This document shows, piece by piece, positions 7,161 through 14,908 of a stretch of DNA of 17,570 bases (its first letter is position 1; the number at the start of each line of letters is the position of its first letter). A model generated the notes under the pieces. It did no database searches. It was not told the origin of the DNA and saw only the letters and a list, made by a program, of their open reading frames with translations. A program made the position numbers and the translations under genes. Origin of the DNA: JBCCIM01 sp045106435 (lineage in GTDB: Bacteria; Bacteroidota; Rhodothermia; Rhodothermales; JAHQVL01); NCBI GenBank assembly GCA_045106435.1, contig JBGCEN010000268.1, forward strand, positions 1 to 17,570, in the 5' to 3' direction.

Positions 7161-8906
7161 TCAGTCCACGACCTTCATGACAATCATGGTAAGGTCGTCG
7201 CTTAACTGCGTATCGCTCCCTGTAAACCCTACAATTGCTTCTCTCACTGCGTCGAGGATTTCCTGCGCTGTATCCTCCTGATGTGCCCGTATCACAGCTT
7301 CCAACCGGTCTTCGTGGAACTCCTCCTCATCAGGGCTCATAGCCTCTGTGACACCATCAGTAAATGAAACCAGGATATCACCAGGAGCAAGATCAACGCT
7401 TCCCCTCTTATATGGTATGTCCAGCATCACACCGAGTAAAAGCCCACCCTCCTCAAGTAATTCGAGGTCACCATTTTTTCGGAGAAGCATTGGGGGATTA
7501 TGACCGGCATTAACATATTGAAACTGACGGCTATCCGGATGATAGATTCCGGTGAAGGCTGTGATAAATTTATCATAGCTCGTGTTCTGGCAAATAACAC
7601 GATTCATATGGCCGATGAATTCTTCCATCGTGAGATCCATTGGCACCATGGTATGCAAACAGGCTTGCAAGTTTGCCATCAGCAAAGCAGCCGACACACC
7701 TTTGCCTGTCACATCCGCAATAGCGATCAGTATACTCCCGTTTTGTTGGGCAACCAGATCAAAATAATCGCCTCCTACATGCTGGCTGGGCAGAGCCAAT
7801 GAAGCAATCTCCAATCCTGCTACTTCAGGCGTCTCACTTGGCAGCAACCGCTCCTGGATATCACGCGCCAGACGCATTTCCTCCTGAAGCCGCTCTTTCT
7901 CAATCTGCTCCTCTACCAGATACGTATTCTGAATAGACACAAAAGCCAGGTTGCCCAAAGCATTGAGCAAATCTATGTCACCGCGCTCATAAGATTGCCC
8001 GGTCATTTTGGGCCCGAGGCACAAGATTGCGCTCGTTTCATCATTATGTTGAATGGGTAGCACCAGCGCGAGGCCGGCATCACATAGCGGTTTCCATTCA
8101 GCCGGGCACTCTTCTTCGCTATTAAATTGAAGCTCCTTTTTGAGGCTCAATAAATTCTGGAGGAGTTCTGGAGTACAAATCGTTTTCTGTACGCCCTGGG
8201 CTGCCACAATCTGCAAACTACCGACGTCTTCATGATCTTCATCTCCTTCTTCCCGACGTTTTAACAAGAACAAGTGCTTGTTCACAAGCATTTGCCCCAT
8301 CAATGCAAAAGCCAACAGTTTTACAAGATTTTCCCGATCTACGCTGGAATTAAACTCCTGAGACAAATCAAACAACGTATTCAGTTGCTGTACCTTGCCA
8401 TCAAGCTCCCTGTTTGTGAGTTGTAATTCCTCTACCATCAAAGAGTTTAGAACAGACGCTGAAGACATATTTACCAGCGACAGAATAAACTCCAGCTCCT
8501 CTTTGTCGAATCCCTGCCCCGTTGCCTTGGGCCCCAAGCCAATGAGTCCGATTTTCCTGTGACCAAATGCTACAGGCAACAACATGACAATTTGATGTTG
8601 CGCCAGTTCTTCAGGAATATCATCTGCACCGATCAGCTCACCCGAGTGTAATTCTCCAAGGCTCACTTTCTCGCCGGCACCCAGGCCTGGCAGTCCTTTT
8701 ACTTTAAGCACATGATAACAGCTTTCAGCATCTTTATAGAGCAATGCCACCCCTCGGGTAACGAGCAGCTTACTCATTGCTGTTAACAACAGATTGTTGA
8801 GAATAAATTCCAGATCCAAAGAAGAACTCAGCATCTGACTGGTCTCATAAAGAGCCCTCAGATCATGTCTGGTTGTTCTTTGCTTGTGTGAAGTGCTTCC
8901 GGGCAT
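7161..8906 (-). CDS. Tandem-GAF SpoIIE-type PP2C serine phosphatase
   Basis: A 581-residue cytoplasmic signalling phosphatase with no membrane segment. Two GAF sensor domains (about 15-158 and 175-332) share an internal repeat, GLGPKATGQ at 123-131 and CLGPKMTGQ at 296-304, 173 residues apart, suggesting duplication. A charged coiled-coil linker (332-356, EKERLQEEMRLARDIQERLLP) leads to the SpoIIE/RsbU-like PP2C domain. Its metal-binding aspartates are Asp380 and Asp383 (VGGDYFD), Asp398 (ADVTGKG), Asp517 (FTDGVTE) and Asp571 (DDLTMIV). Such enzymes usually dephosphorylate an anti-sigma-factor antagonist in response to a ligand or redox signal, but no antagonist or anti-sigma gene is adjacent. 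The GAF ligands are unknown. Heptamer-like repeats lie just upstream of the ATG. Confidence 0.93.
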   Translation of the reverse strand: MPGSTSHKQRTTRHDLRALYETSQMLSSSLDLEFILNNLLLTAMSKLLVTRGVALLYKDAESCYHVLKVKGLPGLGAGEKVSLGELHSGELIGADDIPEELAQHQIVMLLPVAFGHRKIGLIGLGPKATGQGFDKEELEFILSLVNMSSASVLNSLMVEELQLTNRELDGKVQQLNTLFDLSQEFNSSVDRENLVKLLAFALMGQMLVNKHLFLLKRREEGDEDHEDVGSLQIVAAQGVQKTICTPELLQNLLSLKKELQFNSEEECPAEWKPLCDAGLALVLPIQHNDETSAILCLGPKMTGQSYERGDIDLLNALGNLAFVSIQNTYLVEEQIEKERLQEEMRLARDIQERLLPSETPEVAGLEIASLALPSQHVGGDYFDLVAQQNGSILIAIADVTGKGVSAALLMANLQACLHTMVPMDLTMEEFIGHMNRVICQNTSYDKFITAFTGIYHPDSRQFQYVNAGHNPPMLLRKNGDLELLEEGGLLLGVMLDIPYKRGSVDLAPGDILVSFTDGVTEAMSPDEEEFHEDRLEAVIRAHQEDTAQEILDAVREAIVGFTGSDTQLSDDLTMIVMKVVD

Positions 8907-8911
8907 GGGCC

Positions 8912-8947
8912 GTTAGAATGTAGAACTGCAGAATGTAAATAGTAGAA
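8912..8947. repeat. Seven-base repeats upstream of the phosphatase gene
   Basis: GTTAGAA and TGTAGAA, then one extra base, then TGCAGAA, TGTAAAT and AGTAGAA. The consensus is about TGTAGAA. They lie six bases before the phosphatase start codon in its 5' leader, in the 78-bp gap after the phosphodiesterase gene. The units are degenerate. Confidence 0.45.
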
Positions 8948-8984
8948 ATACCAAGTACTTTTTCAGGCAACGTTAATGCTAATC

Positions 8985-9491
8985 TTACATCGTCTTTTTC
9001 TTTTCATCCAGATGAATAACTTCAACTTCCTTGGCTTTACCTGCTTCTACACGCAAGCGTAAACAGGTCTTTACCTGATGGAAACCCTCACGGCCTGCAG
9101 CACCTGGATTAATATAAAGCATATTTCCGAGAGACTTTACGCGCTCAACGCGTAAAATATGGCTGTGCCCGCAAATGAATATGTCAGGTGGCTCAACGGC
9201 CAACTGCTTATCCATGTTTCTCTGCCAGGCTTTTGGGTGTCCGGCAATGTGTGTCATCCAGAAATTCAAGCCGGCGTATTTGATACGCATATGCTCTTCA
9301 GTGCGATGCCGGATCTCCTGACCATCAATATTACCCCATACAGCACGTGTGGGAGCCAGGGCTTCTAGCTGGTCAAGAATGTCGGGAGTACCAATGTCAC
9401 CAGCATGCAGAATCAAATCCACGTTACTAAAGAATTCAGGAATTGCCGGATGAAAATAATTGTGGGTATCAGAAAGAATGCCTATTCGCAT
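8985..9491 (-). CDS. YfcE/MJ0936-type metallophosphoesterase
   Basis: A 168-residue calcineurin-like phosphodiesterase, a usual length for the family. The metal-site residues are present in order: Asp8 and His10 (SDTH), Asp32 (HAGDIG), Asn54 (GNID), His81 (THIAGH), and His109 with His111 (GHSH). The block YINPGAAGREG (126-136) is also characteristic. Relatives hydrolyse artificial phosphodiesters and their natural substrates are mostly unknown. I chose the ATG at 9491, since MRIGILSDTH is the family N-terminus and a TAGGA sequence precedes it. An upstream in-frame start at 9572 would overlap the preceding gene. It begins 11 bp after the stop of the outer-membrane gene, so the two probably form one transcript. 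The C-terminus is unusually lysine-rich (DEKKKTM). Confidence 0.9.
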   Translation of the reverse strand: MRIGILSDTHNYFHPAIPEFFSNVDLILHAGDIGTPDILDQLEALAPTRAVWGNIDGQEIRHRTEEHMRIKYAGLNFWMTHIAGHPKAWQRNMDKQLAVEPPDIFICGHSHILRVERVKSLGNMLYINPGAAGREGFHQVKTCLRLRVEAGKAKEVEVIHLDEKKKTM

Positions 9492-9502
9492 TAAAACGCG
9501 TC

Positions 9503-10537
9503 CTACCGCAGCATGAATCTTACGCCCACCTGTCGTCTGGAACGAGGCCATTCCCCTGTACCGGGCACCCATTGACGCAACGGAAGTCCGATATAAGGCA
9601 GGATCTGGAAGTTAGGGCGATTAAATTCGATACCAGACCGCACCCAGATCACGCCGCCAAGATAGTCTTTAGCAGTGGTAATTTCTTTTTTTAAGGAAGT
9701 GGCTGCGCTTAGATTCAGTTGTCCCAGCAACGGCTGGTCAAAGGACGTTTCCAGTAAATCATAGCTCCCGGCCTGGCCAAGGAGTGATACAAAAACGTTG
9801 CTTCCAGCTGGATCGAACCTAAAGTTATATCCAAACATCATGTGGAATTCCCAACCAAAAGCACGCGTGTAAATCACATCGAGATTATTTCGAGTGTTCG
9901 CTAACGGGTTTGCACCATGCAAAACAAACCCCGTTGAAACGGTGGGCTCACCGAGTACCCACTGCTCATACCCTAACCTCACACGGCGTAAACCAAAAGC
10001 AAAGTTGGTCGACGAAAGTGGGGTAACAAGTGAGGAAGAAAGCCAGGCAATATCTATCTGAGGAAATCCTACCCGCCCATCAAATGACGGATCCACAGCC
10101 AAACGAAGCGCAAACGAAGAGCCTTCGTTCCGTTCGTAATATTTAAAAACCAACCAACTCAATGAGAGCCCCCGGCGCGTACTATTGCCGGCGGCATCCA
10201 CAACGGCACTCAAGTCCAATCGTTGTGAGAACTGATAATCCAGCCTGAAACTGAGCCCCAATGGATTTGCCTCTGCTACCTGCAAGCCCTCTCCAGGCAA
10301 AGCGGCAGCATTGCGATAAGCAACCTCTGCAGTCAACGCATAGCCGCCGTAGAATGAACGTTGAGATTGTTCACTACGGTATAGCTGGTCGTATTGCTGA
10401 AATGGGCGTTGTGCAAAACTGTGCGATGGAATCGCAATAAGCAACAATGCCGGCATAAGGCTCGACCAGACTAAATAGCGTTTCCTGAGGAACGATATTT
10501 CCCTTTGTGCTCTTTTCTTCAAAGGATCTGGATGCAT
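9503..10537 (-). CDS. Exported outer-membrane barrel protein, unknown function
   Basis: A 344-residue protein whose N-terminus has a basic region (KKRAQREISFLRKR), a hydrophobic core MPALLLIAI and a probable cleavage site SHSFA|QR near residue 42. The remainder alternates hydrophobic and polar residues with many aromatics, and shows strand pairs such as LGLSFRLDYQF, NLDVIYTRAFGWEFHMMFGYNF and RRQVGVRFMLR. This fits a small outer-membrane barrel of about ten or twelve strands. I do not recognise a family. The start could be ATG 10537 or, less likely, Met28. It is cotranscribed with the phosphodiesterase 11 bp downstream and separated from the upstream UPF0173 gene by 113 bp. Confidence 0.72.
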   Translation of the reverse strand: MHPDPLKKRAQREISFLRKRYLVWSSLMPALLLIAIPSHSFAQRPFQQYDQLYRSEQSQRSFYGGYALTAEVAYRNAAALPGEGLQVAEANPLGLSFRLDYQFSQRLDLSAVVDAAGNSTRRGLSLSWLVFKYYERNEGSSFALRLAVDPSFDGRVGFPQIDIAWLSSSLVTPLSSTNFAFGLRRVRLGYEQWVLGEPTVSTGFVLHGANPLANTRNNLDVIYTRAFGWEFHMMFGYNFRFDPAGSNVFVSLLGQAGSYDLLETSFDQPLLGQLNLSAATSLKKEITTAKDYLGGVIWVRSGIEFNRPNFQILPYIGLPLRQWVPGTGEWPRSRRQVGVRFMLR

Positions 10538-10650
10538 CTTGGCTGCCTGTTTTTGTTTAAGCAGCAGGGATAGTCACTAGCGGTAGCCGGGAATAACGCA
10601 AGTGAGATTTTTACGTGATTAAAATACAAAACTTTTGGGAAGAACGAAAT

Positions 10651-11346
10651 TTATAATGAAATCGTTTCCCCAGGGCTCAAAACACGGGTATCAAACCCCT
10701 TTTCAGCCATTCCCGACTCCCATTCCTGCATGTCTACCTCGATTGGAGGGAATGTATCATAATGCAGTGGAATGCTCAATTTCGGTTTTATCATCGTTGC
10801 CGCACGCACTGCGCCGGCCGGCCCCATCGTAAAGCAATCGCCAATGGGCATTAAAGCCACATCTACATCATGGTCTTCGCCAATCCATGCCATTTCTGCA
10901 AACGCACTCGTGTCACCGAGATTATAGATACATTTCCCTTCCAGATGCAGAATAAATCCATTCGGATTGCCACCATAGGTGCCATCTGGAAAAGAGGATG
11001 AGTGCCGGGCATAAGTAAATGTGACACGTCCCCAATCAAATTTCCAGGTCCCACCTGAATTCATCGAATGGACACGCTGATGATTGTGCTCTCGTTTGAT
11101 GTATTCGCAGATTTCATAATTAGAAACGATCAGAGCGCCCGTTCTAAGCGCAATAGAAGCGGTGTCCCCCCAGTGATCACCATGCGCGTGTGTCAGCAGT
11201 ATTACATCCGGATTTAGGTCTTCTGCTTGTACCACAGATGAAGCCAGCGGATTACCCGTAATAAAAGGATCAAAGAGCAGCGTGGTCCCTTGTGTTTTTA
11301 TTTGAAGAGCTGAATGCCCGAAGAAAGTTAATTCCATTTCATTCAC
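10651..11346 (-). CDS. UPF0173 metal-dependent hydrolase (metallo-beta-lactamase fold)
   Basis: A 231-residue cytoplasmic hydrolase of the UPF0173/YtkL type. The metal site is complete: His53, His55, Asp57 and His58 (THAHGDHWGD), His115 (ARHSSS), Asp145 (NLGDTS) and His195 (PLHYDTFPP). The start MELTFFGHSALQI and the end DTRVLSPGETISL are the usual family boundaries. ATG at 11346 (MNEMEL) or Met4 could be the true start. The substrate of this family is not established. It is preceded by a 261-bp spacer with a strong heptamer array and a small hairpin (TTCTGC paired with GCAGAA at 11388-11104 numbering replaced here by 11388-11404). Confidence 0.92.
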   Translation of the reverse strand: MNEMELTFFGHSALQIKTQGTTLLFDPFITGNPLASSVVQAEDLNPDVILLTHAHGDHWGDTASIALRTGALIVSNYEICEYIKREHNHQRVHSMNSGGTWKFDWGRVTFTYARHSSSFPDGTYGGNPNGFILHLEGKCIYNLGDTSAFAEMAWIGEDHDVDVALMPIGDCFTMGPAGAVRAATMIKPKLSIPLHYDTFPPIEVDMQEWESGMAEKGFDTRVLSPGETISL

Positions 11347-11383
11347 ACCTGATTCGGCAATTTTTGTCTTAAGCGTCTTATGA

Positions 11384-11410
11384 TGTCTTCTGCCATTAGC
11401 AGAAAAGACA
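11384..11410 (-). promoter_or_regulatory. Hairpin in the leader of the UPF0173 gene
   Basis: TTCTGC and GCAGAA pair around the five-base loop CATTA. TGTC and GACA extend the stem past a two-base bulge. It is 38 bp upstream of the UPF0173 start codon and lacks a following T-run on the coding strand, so it may be an mRNA leader structure. Its function is unknown. Confidence 0.3.
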
Positions 11411-11482
11411 TGGCAGGCAATTTCTGTTTCTGGTTGACGATATATCTATCATTCTAATTTAACCAAACTATGTTTCAATACG

Positions 11483-11602
11483 AATCAGTTTATAGTCATC
11501 AGTTCTCAGTCATCAGTTCTCAGTTCAGAGTATAGCAATACTGTAAACTGCCTACTGTAAACTGATGACTGTAAACTGATGACTGTAAACTGATGACTGT
11601 AA
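11483..11602. repeat. Inverted heptamer array, exact 7-bp register
   Basis: The left arm (11483-11531) is seven consecutive heptamers ending mostly in CAGT, chiefly CATCAGT and TCTCAGT. After an 8-bp centre (11532-11539), the right arm (11540-11602) is nine consecutive heptamers beginning ACTG, alternating ACTGTAA and ACTGATG with one ACTGCCT. The reverse complement of the right arm (TTACAGT/CATCAGT) matches the left-arm units, so the whole element can fold into a long imperfect hairpin. It ends five bases before the aldo/keto reductase stop codon. There are no unique spacers, so it is not a CRISPR array. Confidence 0.92.
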
Positions 11603-11607
11603 AAATC

Positions 11608-12579
11608 CTACTGCGACCAGGAGGTGGGTTCGCGATCCCAGCGATGGGCTCTTAGGCTTGTATGCAGCGCCTCAGGAAGCGGACCTTTATCGCTGGCACC
11701 CATATTCGCTTCTACATTGCGCATTTTGCGCATGCCGGGAATAATTGTACTCACAGTATCATTATTGAGTATGAATCGCAGCGCCATTTCCGGCATATTC
11801 ATATCGGCAGGAATCAGCGGTCGTAATGCGTCTGCATGATCCACGCTTGCATTTAGGTTTTCAGGGACAAAGTAGGTATTCCGCCAGTCCCCTTCAGGCC
11901 ACGTTGTTTCTTTTGTCAGATTGCCTGTAAGCGTGCCCTCATCAAATGGCACACGGGCAATAACAGCCACATCCATTTCCTGACAGGCAGGGAACAGCTC
12001 ATCTTCAGGATTTTGATCAAAAATATTGTAGATCACTTGCACTGCATCGACCACACCACTTCTAACTGCTTTGATTCCATTCCACGTTTCCCATCGATTC
12101 AGGCTGATGCCCACAGCACCGATCAAGCCTCTTGACTTGAGATCTTCCATTTTCCTGATCCATCGCTCATCTTCAACCCAGCTATCTTCCCACACGTGGA
12201 ATTGCATCAAATCAATATGTTCAAGACCACAATTCTTGAGGCTGTCCAATACGTATTGCTCGATATGTTCAGGCGGGAAGCAGACATCGAGAGAAAACTC
12301 GCGCCGGCTTGGCCACGTGAAGTTTTTGGCCGGTATTTTGGTCGCCGTGTAAATTTTCTGATCAGGATGGGCCCGCACTAAATCACCCAGCAGCTTTTCG
12401 CTATGCCCTTCGCCATACGCCCATGCCGTATCAAAGAAATTACATCCCAATTCTACCGCTCTATGCAAGGAAGCCAGAGATTGCTGATCATCTGATTCTG
12501 TCCAGCCTGCCATCCCCCACATGCCATATCCCACTTCACTTACTTCCCATCCTGTGCGTCCAAACCGTCTGTAGTTCAT
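11608..12579 (-). CDS. Aldo/keto reductase
   Basis: A 323-residue NADPH-dependent oxidoreductase with the AKR TIM-barrel catalytic tetrad Asp50, Tyr55 (FDTAWAYGEGHSE), Lys81 (TATKIP) and His128 (LMQFHVW). The cofactor-binding C-terminal block ALRFILNNDTVSTIIPGMRKMRNVEANM (266-293) is typical of the bacterial general-AKR/YghZ-like group. I chose the ATG at 12579 because MNYRRFGRTGWEVSEVGYG is the normal family N-terminus. Upstream in-frame codons cross a repeat-rich leader and read as non-protein. The substrate is unknown. It lies 87 bp downstream of the sulfatase gene in the same direction, and both could act on sugars, but that link is only positional. Confidence 0.93.
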   Translation of the reverse strand: MNYRRFGRTGWEVSEVGYGMWGMAGWTESDDQQSLASLHRAVELGCNFFDTAWAYGEGHSEKLLGDLVRAHPDQKIYTATKIPAKNFTWPSRREFSLDVCFPPEHIEQYVLDSLKNCGLEHIDLMQFHVWEDSWVEDERWIRKMEDLKSRGLIGAVGISLNRWETWNGIKAVRSGVVDAVQVIYNIFDQNPEDELFPACQEMDVAVIARVPFDEGTLTGNLTKETTWPEGDWRNTYFVPENLNASVDHADALRPLIPADMNMPEMALRFILNNDTVSTIIPGMRKMRNVEANMGASDKGPLPEALHTSLRAHRWDREPTSWSQ

Positions 12580-12592
12580 ACTATTCTTTATG

Positions 12593-12634
12593 GGTTCAAT
12601 ATTTAAAGTTCTGGGTTCAAAGTATTCTGTCAAA
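12593..12634. repeat. Seven-base repeats in the aldo/keto reductase leader
   Basis: Read on the minus strand, TTGAACC occurs twice exactly 21 bases (three periods) apart, at plus positions 12614-12620 and 12593-12599. CAGAACT and TTAAATA fill the register between them and GAATACT-like text precedes them. The element sits between the sulfatase stop and the reductase start. Confidence 0.45.
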
Positions 12635-12666
12635 ACCCGCCGCATTATGCCATTCAAATGCTGGCT

Positions 12667-14142
12667 TCAGTTGTTTTGCAGGCTTACCGTTTGCGAGCGT
12701 AGCTTATCTTGAAGTCGTGCTACAATTTGCGGCTGAGCATCCGCTACATTCGTCGTTTCATTTGGGTCTGATTGATGGTCAAATAATTCAATCTGCCCGT
12801 CATCGTACTGCGTTAATCGATACTTGTCTGTACGCAATGTACGACGATTCCGCCAGTAACCTAAAGCACCATCTTTCCCGGGATGCTCAGGTTTATTCAG
12901 CATATCAACGAGGCTTGTCCCGCCCAGTTCATCGGGTGTTTCAAGACCCGCTAATTCAGTTAGTGTAGGATAGATATCAAGCGTTTCAACGATACCATTT
13001 GCTGACAAACCGGGGTTGGGCATGGCAGGCGTCTGAATAATTAACGTACTTCTTAATGCCCGATCAAATGTAGCATGTTTACCCCACAAAGTGTGGTCCC
13101 CCAAATGCCATCCATGATCTCCCCAAACCACCACAATCGTATTCTCGCGCAGCCCCAGTTCATCAAGTTCGTCTAGCACTTTACCTACCTGCGCGTCAAC
13201 AAAACTAACGCTTGCGTAATATCCATGGCGTAATGTACGCGCATGTGCATCATCAATCCGTACACCAAGCCCACTTTCTGAAGTATGCGCGCCATAATTG
13301 CGAAACATCTCATTGCTCGCATGAAGGCTTCCCTCTGCTACACCAACAGGCGCGTCAGGATTGGGCGAAAGATCAATTTCACTTGCCTCATACAGGTCCC
13401 AATATTTCTTGGGTGCAGTAAATGGCAGATGCGGTTTAAAAAACCCTACCGCCAATAGAAACGGGCGATCACGCACTTCTCCCAACGTGTTCATTGCTTC
13501 TTGAGCAATGAGGCCATCGGGATACGCTATATCGCTTACATCTGCAGATTCATACGCGGGATACGCGCCACGCTCCATGTTTCGGTTTGACCCGTCGGCA
13601 TAGCCAAAAAATGCGTTCCAGCCTGTCCCCCATTTGTCTACCGGCCCCCATACCTTGTCCCAACTGAGCGGCATTTCCAATGCACCATCTCCCTTACCTT
13701 CGTAGGTAAAGAGCCGGCCATCCGGTGTGTGACTGATTTTGCCAATCGAGGCGGTGAAATATCCATTGCGCTTAAAATGGTGGGCAAACGATTCCGGACG
13801 CGCTTGCTCTTCTTTAGGCATGAGACGGGAAAACGCCTGATTATTAAGATGCTCCGGCAAATGCGGACGCGTGCCTGTTAACAAAGAATAGCGAGACGCG
13901 CCACAAGTGGGTACCTGCACAAAATGACGCGTAAACAGCCGGCCTTCCGAGGCAAGCTTATCCAGATTTGGGGTCACCATCTGTTCATAGCCATACGCGC
14001 CTAGCTGAGGCCGCAAGTCATCAATGGCTATAAACAGAATATTGGGAGGAACAGTCTCTGCCGGCTCTTGCTTGCACGCAAGGCCAGATAACGAGCAGCC
14101 AATGAGCAGCAACACCGGGATGACTTTCTTGAACTGTAGCAA
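12667..14142 (-). CDS. Sulfatase, iduronate-2-sulfatase-like, probable lipoprotein
   Basis: A type I sulfatase that should cleave sulfate esters from a glycan in the periplasm or at the cell surface. The metal-binding pair is at NILFIAIDDLR (Asp41-Asp42). The formylglycine site is Cys80-Gly-Ala-Ser-Arg84 (TCGASRYSLLTGTRP), with alanine where the classical motif has proline. The block WGDHGWHLGDHTLWGKH is typical of iduronate-2-sulfatase relatives. The N-terminus is uncertain. No in-frame ATG exists near the leader, and TTG at 14142 gives a short leader MLQFKKVIPVLLLIGC with a lipobox LIGC (a second cysteine lies at 23). The open frame continues to 14457, but that part runs through a repeat and the neighbouring gene and is not protein-like. 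Activation needs a formylglycine-generating enzyme, not present here. The substrate is unknown. Confidence 0.88.
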   Translation of the reverse strand: MLQFKKVIPVLLLIGCSLSGLACKQEPAETVPPNILFIAIDDLRPQLGAYGYEQMVTPNLDKLASEGRLFTRHFVQVPTCGASRYSLLTGTRPHLPEHLNNQAFSRLMPKEEQARPESFAHHFKRNGYFTASIGKISHTPDGRLFTYEGKGDGALEMPLSWDKVWGPVDKWGTGWNAFFGYADGSNRNMERGAYPAYESADVSDIAYPDGLIAQEAMNTLGEVRDRPFLLAVGFFKPHLPFTAPKKYWDLYEASEIDLSPNPDAPVGVAEGSLHASNEMFRNYGAHTSESGLGVRIDDAHARTLRHGYYASVSFVDAQVGKVLDELDELGLRENTIVVVWGDHGWHLGDHTLWGKHATFDRALRSTLIIQTPAMPNPGLSANGIVETLDIYPTLTELAGLETPDELGGTSLVDMLNKPEHPGKDGALGYWRNRRTLRTDKYRLTQYDDGQIELFDHQSDPNETTNVADAQPQIVARLQDKLRSQTVSLQNN

Positions 14143-14220
14143 AATATCTGGCGTGGGAGTTTGGAAAACAGGATAGGTCCCTGAATATCGAACACCCAAC
14201 GAGGAATTGCCAATAAAAAA

Positions 14221-14310
14221 GGCACGAAAAGTTCGAAGGGTACAAGATGTACGAAGGATTAATAATCGTATTTCGTACTCTTCATACCCTTCGCCCCTTT
14301 CGTACCTTCC
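14221..14310. repeat. Inverted nonamer array, exact 9-bp register
   Basis: The left arm has four consecutive nonamers (14221-14256): GGCACGAAA, AGTTCGAAG, GGTACAAGA, TGTACGAAG. After an AT-rich centre (14257-14270), the right arm has four consecutive nonamers in the opposite orientation (14271-14306). Their reverse complements are AGTACGAAA, GGTATGAAG, GGGGCGAAG and GGTACGAAA. The consensus is RGTACGAAG. The array ends one base before the stop codon of the small exported protein gene and lies upstream of the sulfatase. It should form a long imperfect hairpin. It belongs to the same family as 1950-2036. Confidence 0.9.
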
Positions 14311-14311
14311 T

Positions 14312-14764
14312 CTAATTAATACGCGGCTGACCTCCGCCGCCTCTTCTGCCGCCAAACTGAGAGCGCCGGCGTTCCTGAATTTCAGCTTGTACTTTTTTGT
14401 ACTTCTCCATCTCTTCTTCAGACAACACTGCAGCAAGCTTTTCGCTGGTTCGTTCACCCAACTCGGTCATTTCTTCGCGCATCGCCTGGCGCGCATTCCG
14501 ATCCTGGCCTTGAAATCCCTGCATGATCGAAGCACGCTCCTCTGATTCCGTTCCAAGTATTTGCCGCACCTGTACTTCTTTTTCGCCCTGTAAGCCGAGT
14601 GCTTTTACAACTTCATCAACTTGTGCCTTCATCCTCTCAGCCATATCCTGGCCCCCTGGCCTCTGCGCCATGGCTGCCGGCACACTGCATACCAGGCACA
14701 AGAATAATACGGCGAGGCCTTTGCCCAAAAAACGATATCTGATGTTTAAAGAATCCATATTCAT
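14312..14764 (-). CDS. Small exported helical protein, Spy/CpxP- or Skp-like
   Basis: A 150-residue protein with a signal peptide (KGLAVLFLCLVCSVPAAMA|QRPGG, cleavage near residue 33). A mostly helical, charged and methionine/glutamine-rich body (about 40-135) follows. The repeated ER, EE and MxxE patterns and the phrase AAVLSEEEMEKYKK resemble the LTxxQ-type Spy/CpxP periplasmic chaperone group. The tail is low-complexity, RRSQFGGRRGGGGQPR. It is 144 bp downstream of bamA in the same direction, the place where an OmpH/Skp chaperone gene often sits in related genomes, so a role in outer-membrane protein biogenesis is plausible. That is inference; no motif proves the function. The N-terminus may be Met1 or Met3. 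The spacer before it holds an AT-rich stretch (14868-14888) that could contain a promoter. Confidence 0.75.
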   Translation of the reverse strand: MNMDSLNIRYRFLGKGLAVLFLCLVCSVPAAMAQRPGGQDMAERMKAQVDEVVKALGLQGEKEVQVRQILGTESEERASIMQGFQGQDRNARQAMREEMTELGERTSEKLAAVLSEEEMEKYKKVQAEIQERRRSQFGGRRGGGGQPRIN

Positions 14765-14908
14765 TTGACGTACCTTTTCAAATATTATTGCTCCGGTTAA
14801 TATCTACAGGACGAAGTAATCCATCGCTTCATTCCATTCTGCCGAGCATTTAGCGTAAGAAGGGTCGGATATATAATACGATATAATGAGGATCTGTTGA
14901 AACAGCTG

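Noticed and set aside
11483..11602. CRISPR array
   Set aside because: Units are seven bases with no unique spacers, and the two halves are inverted relative to each other; no cas gene is present.
12580..12657. N-terminal extension of the aldo/keto reductase
   Set aside because: It is a translation of the repeat-containing leader; the family N-terminus begins at 12579.
14143..14457. N-terminal extension of the sulfatase
   Set aside because: The open frame passes through the nonamer array and into the neighbouring exported-protein gene, and its sequence is not protein-like; a lipoprotein leader starts near 14142.
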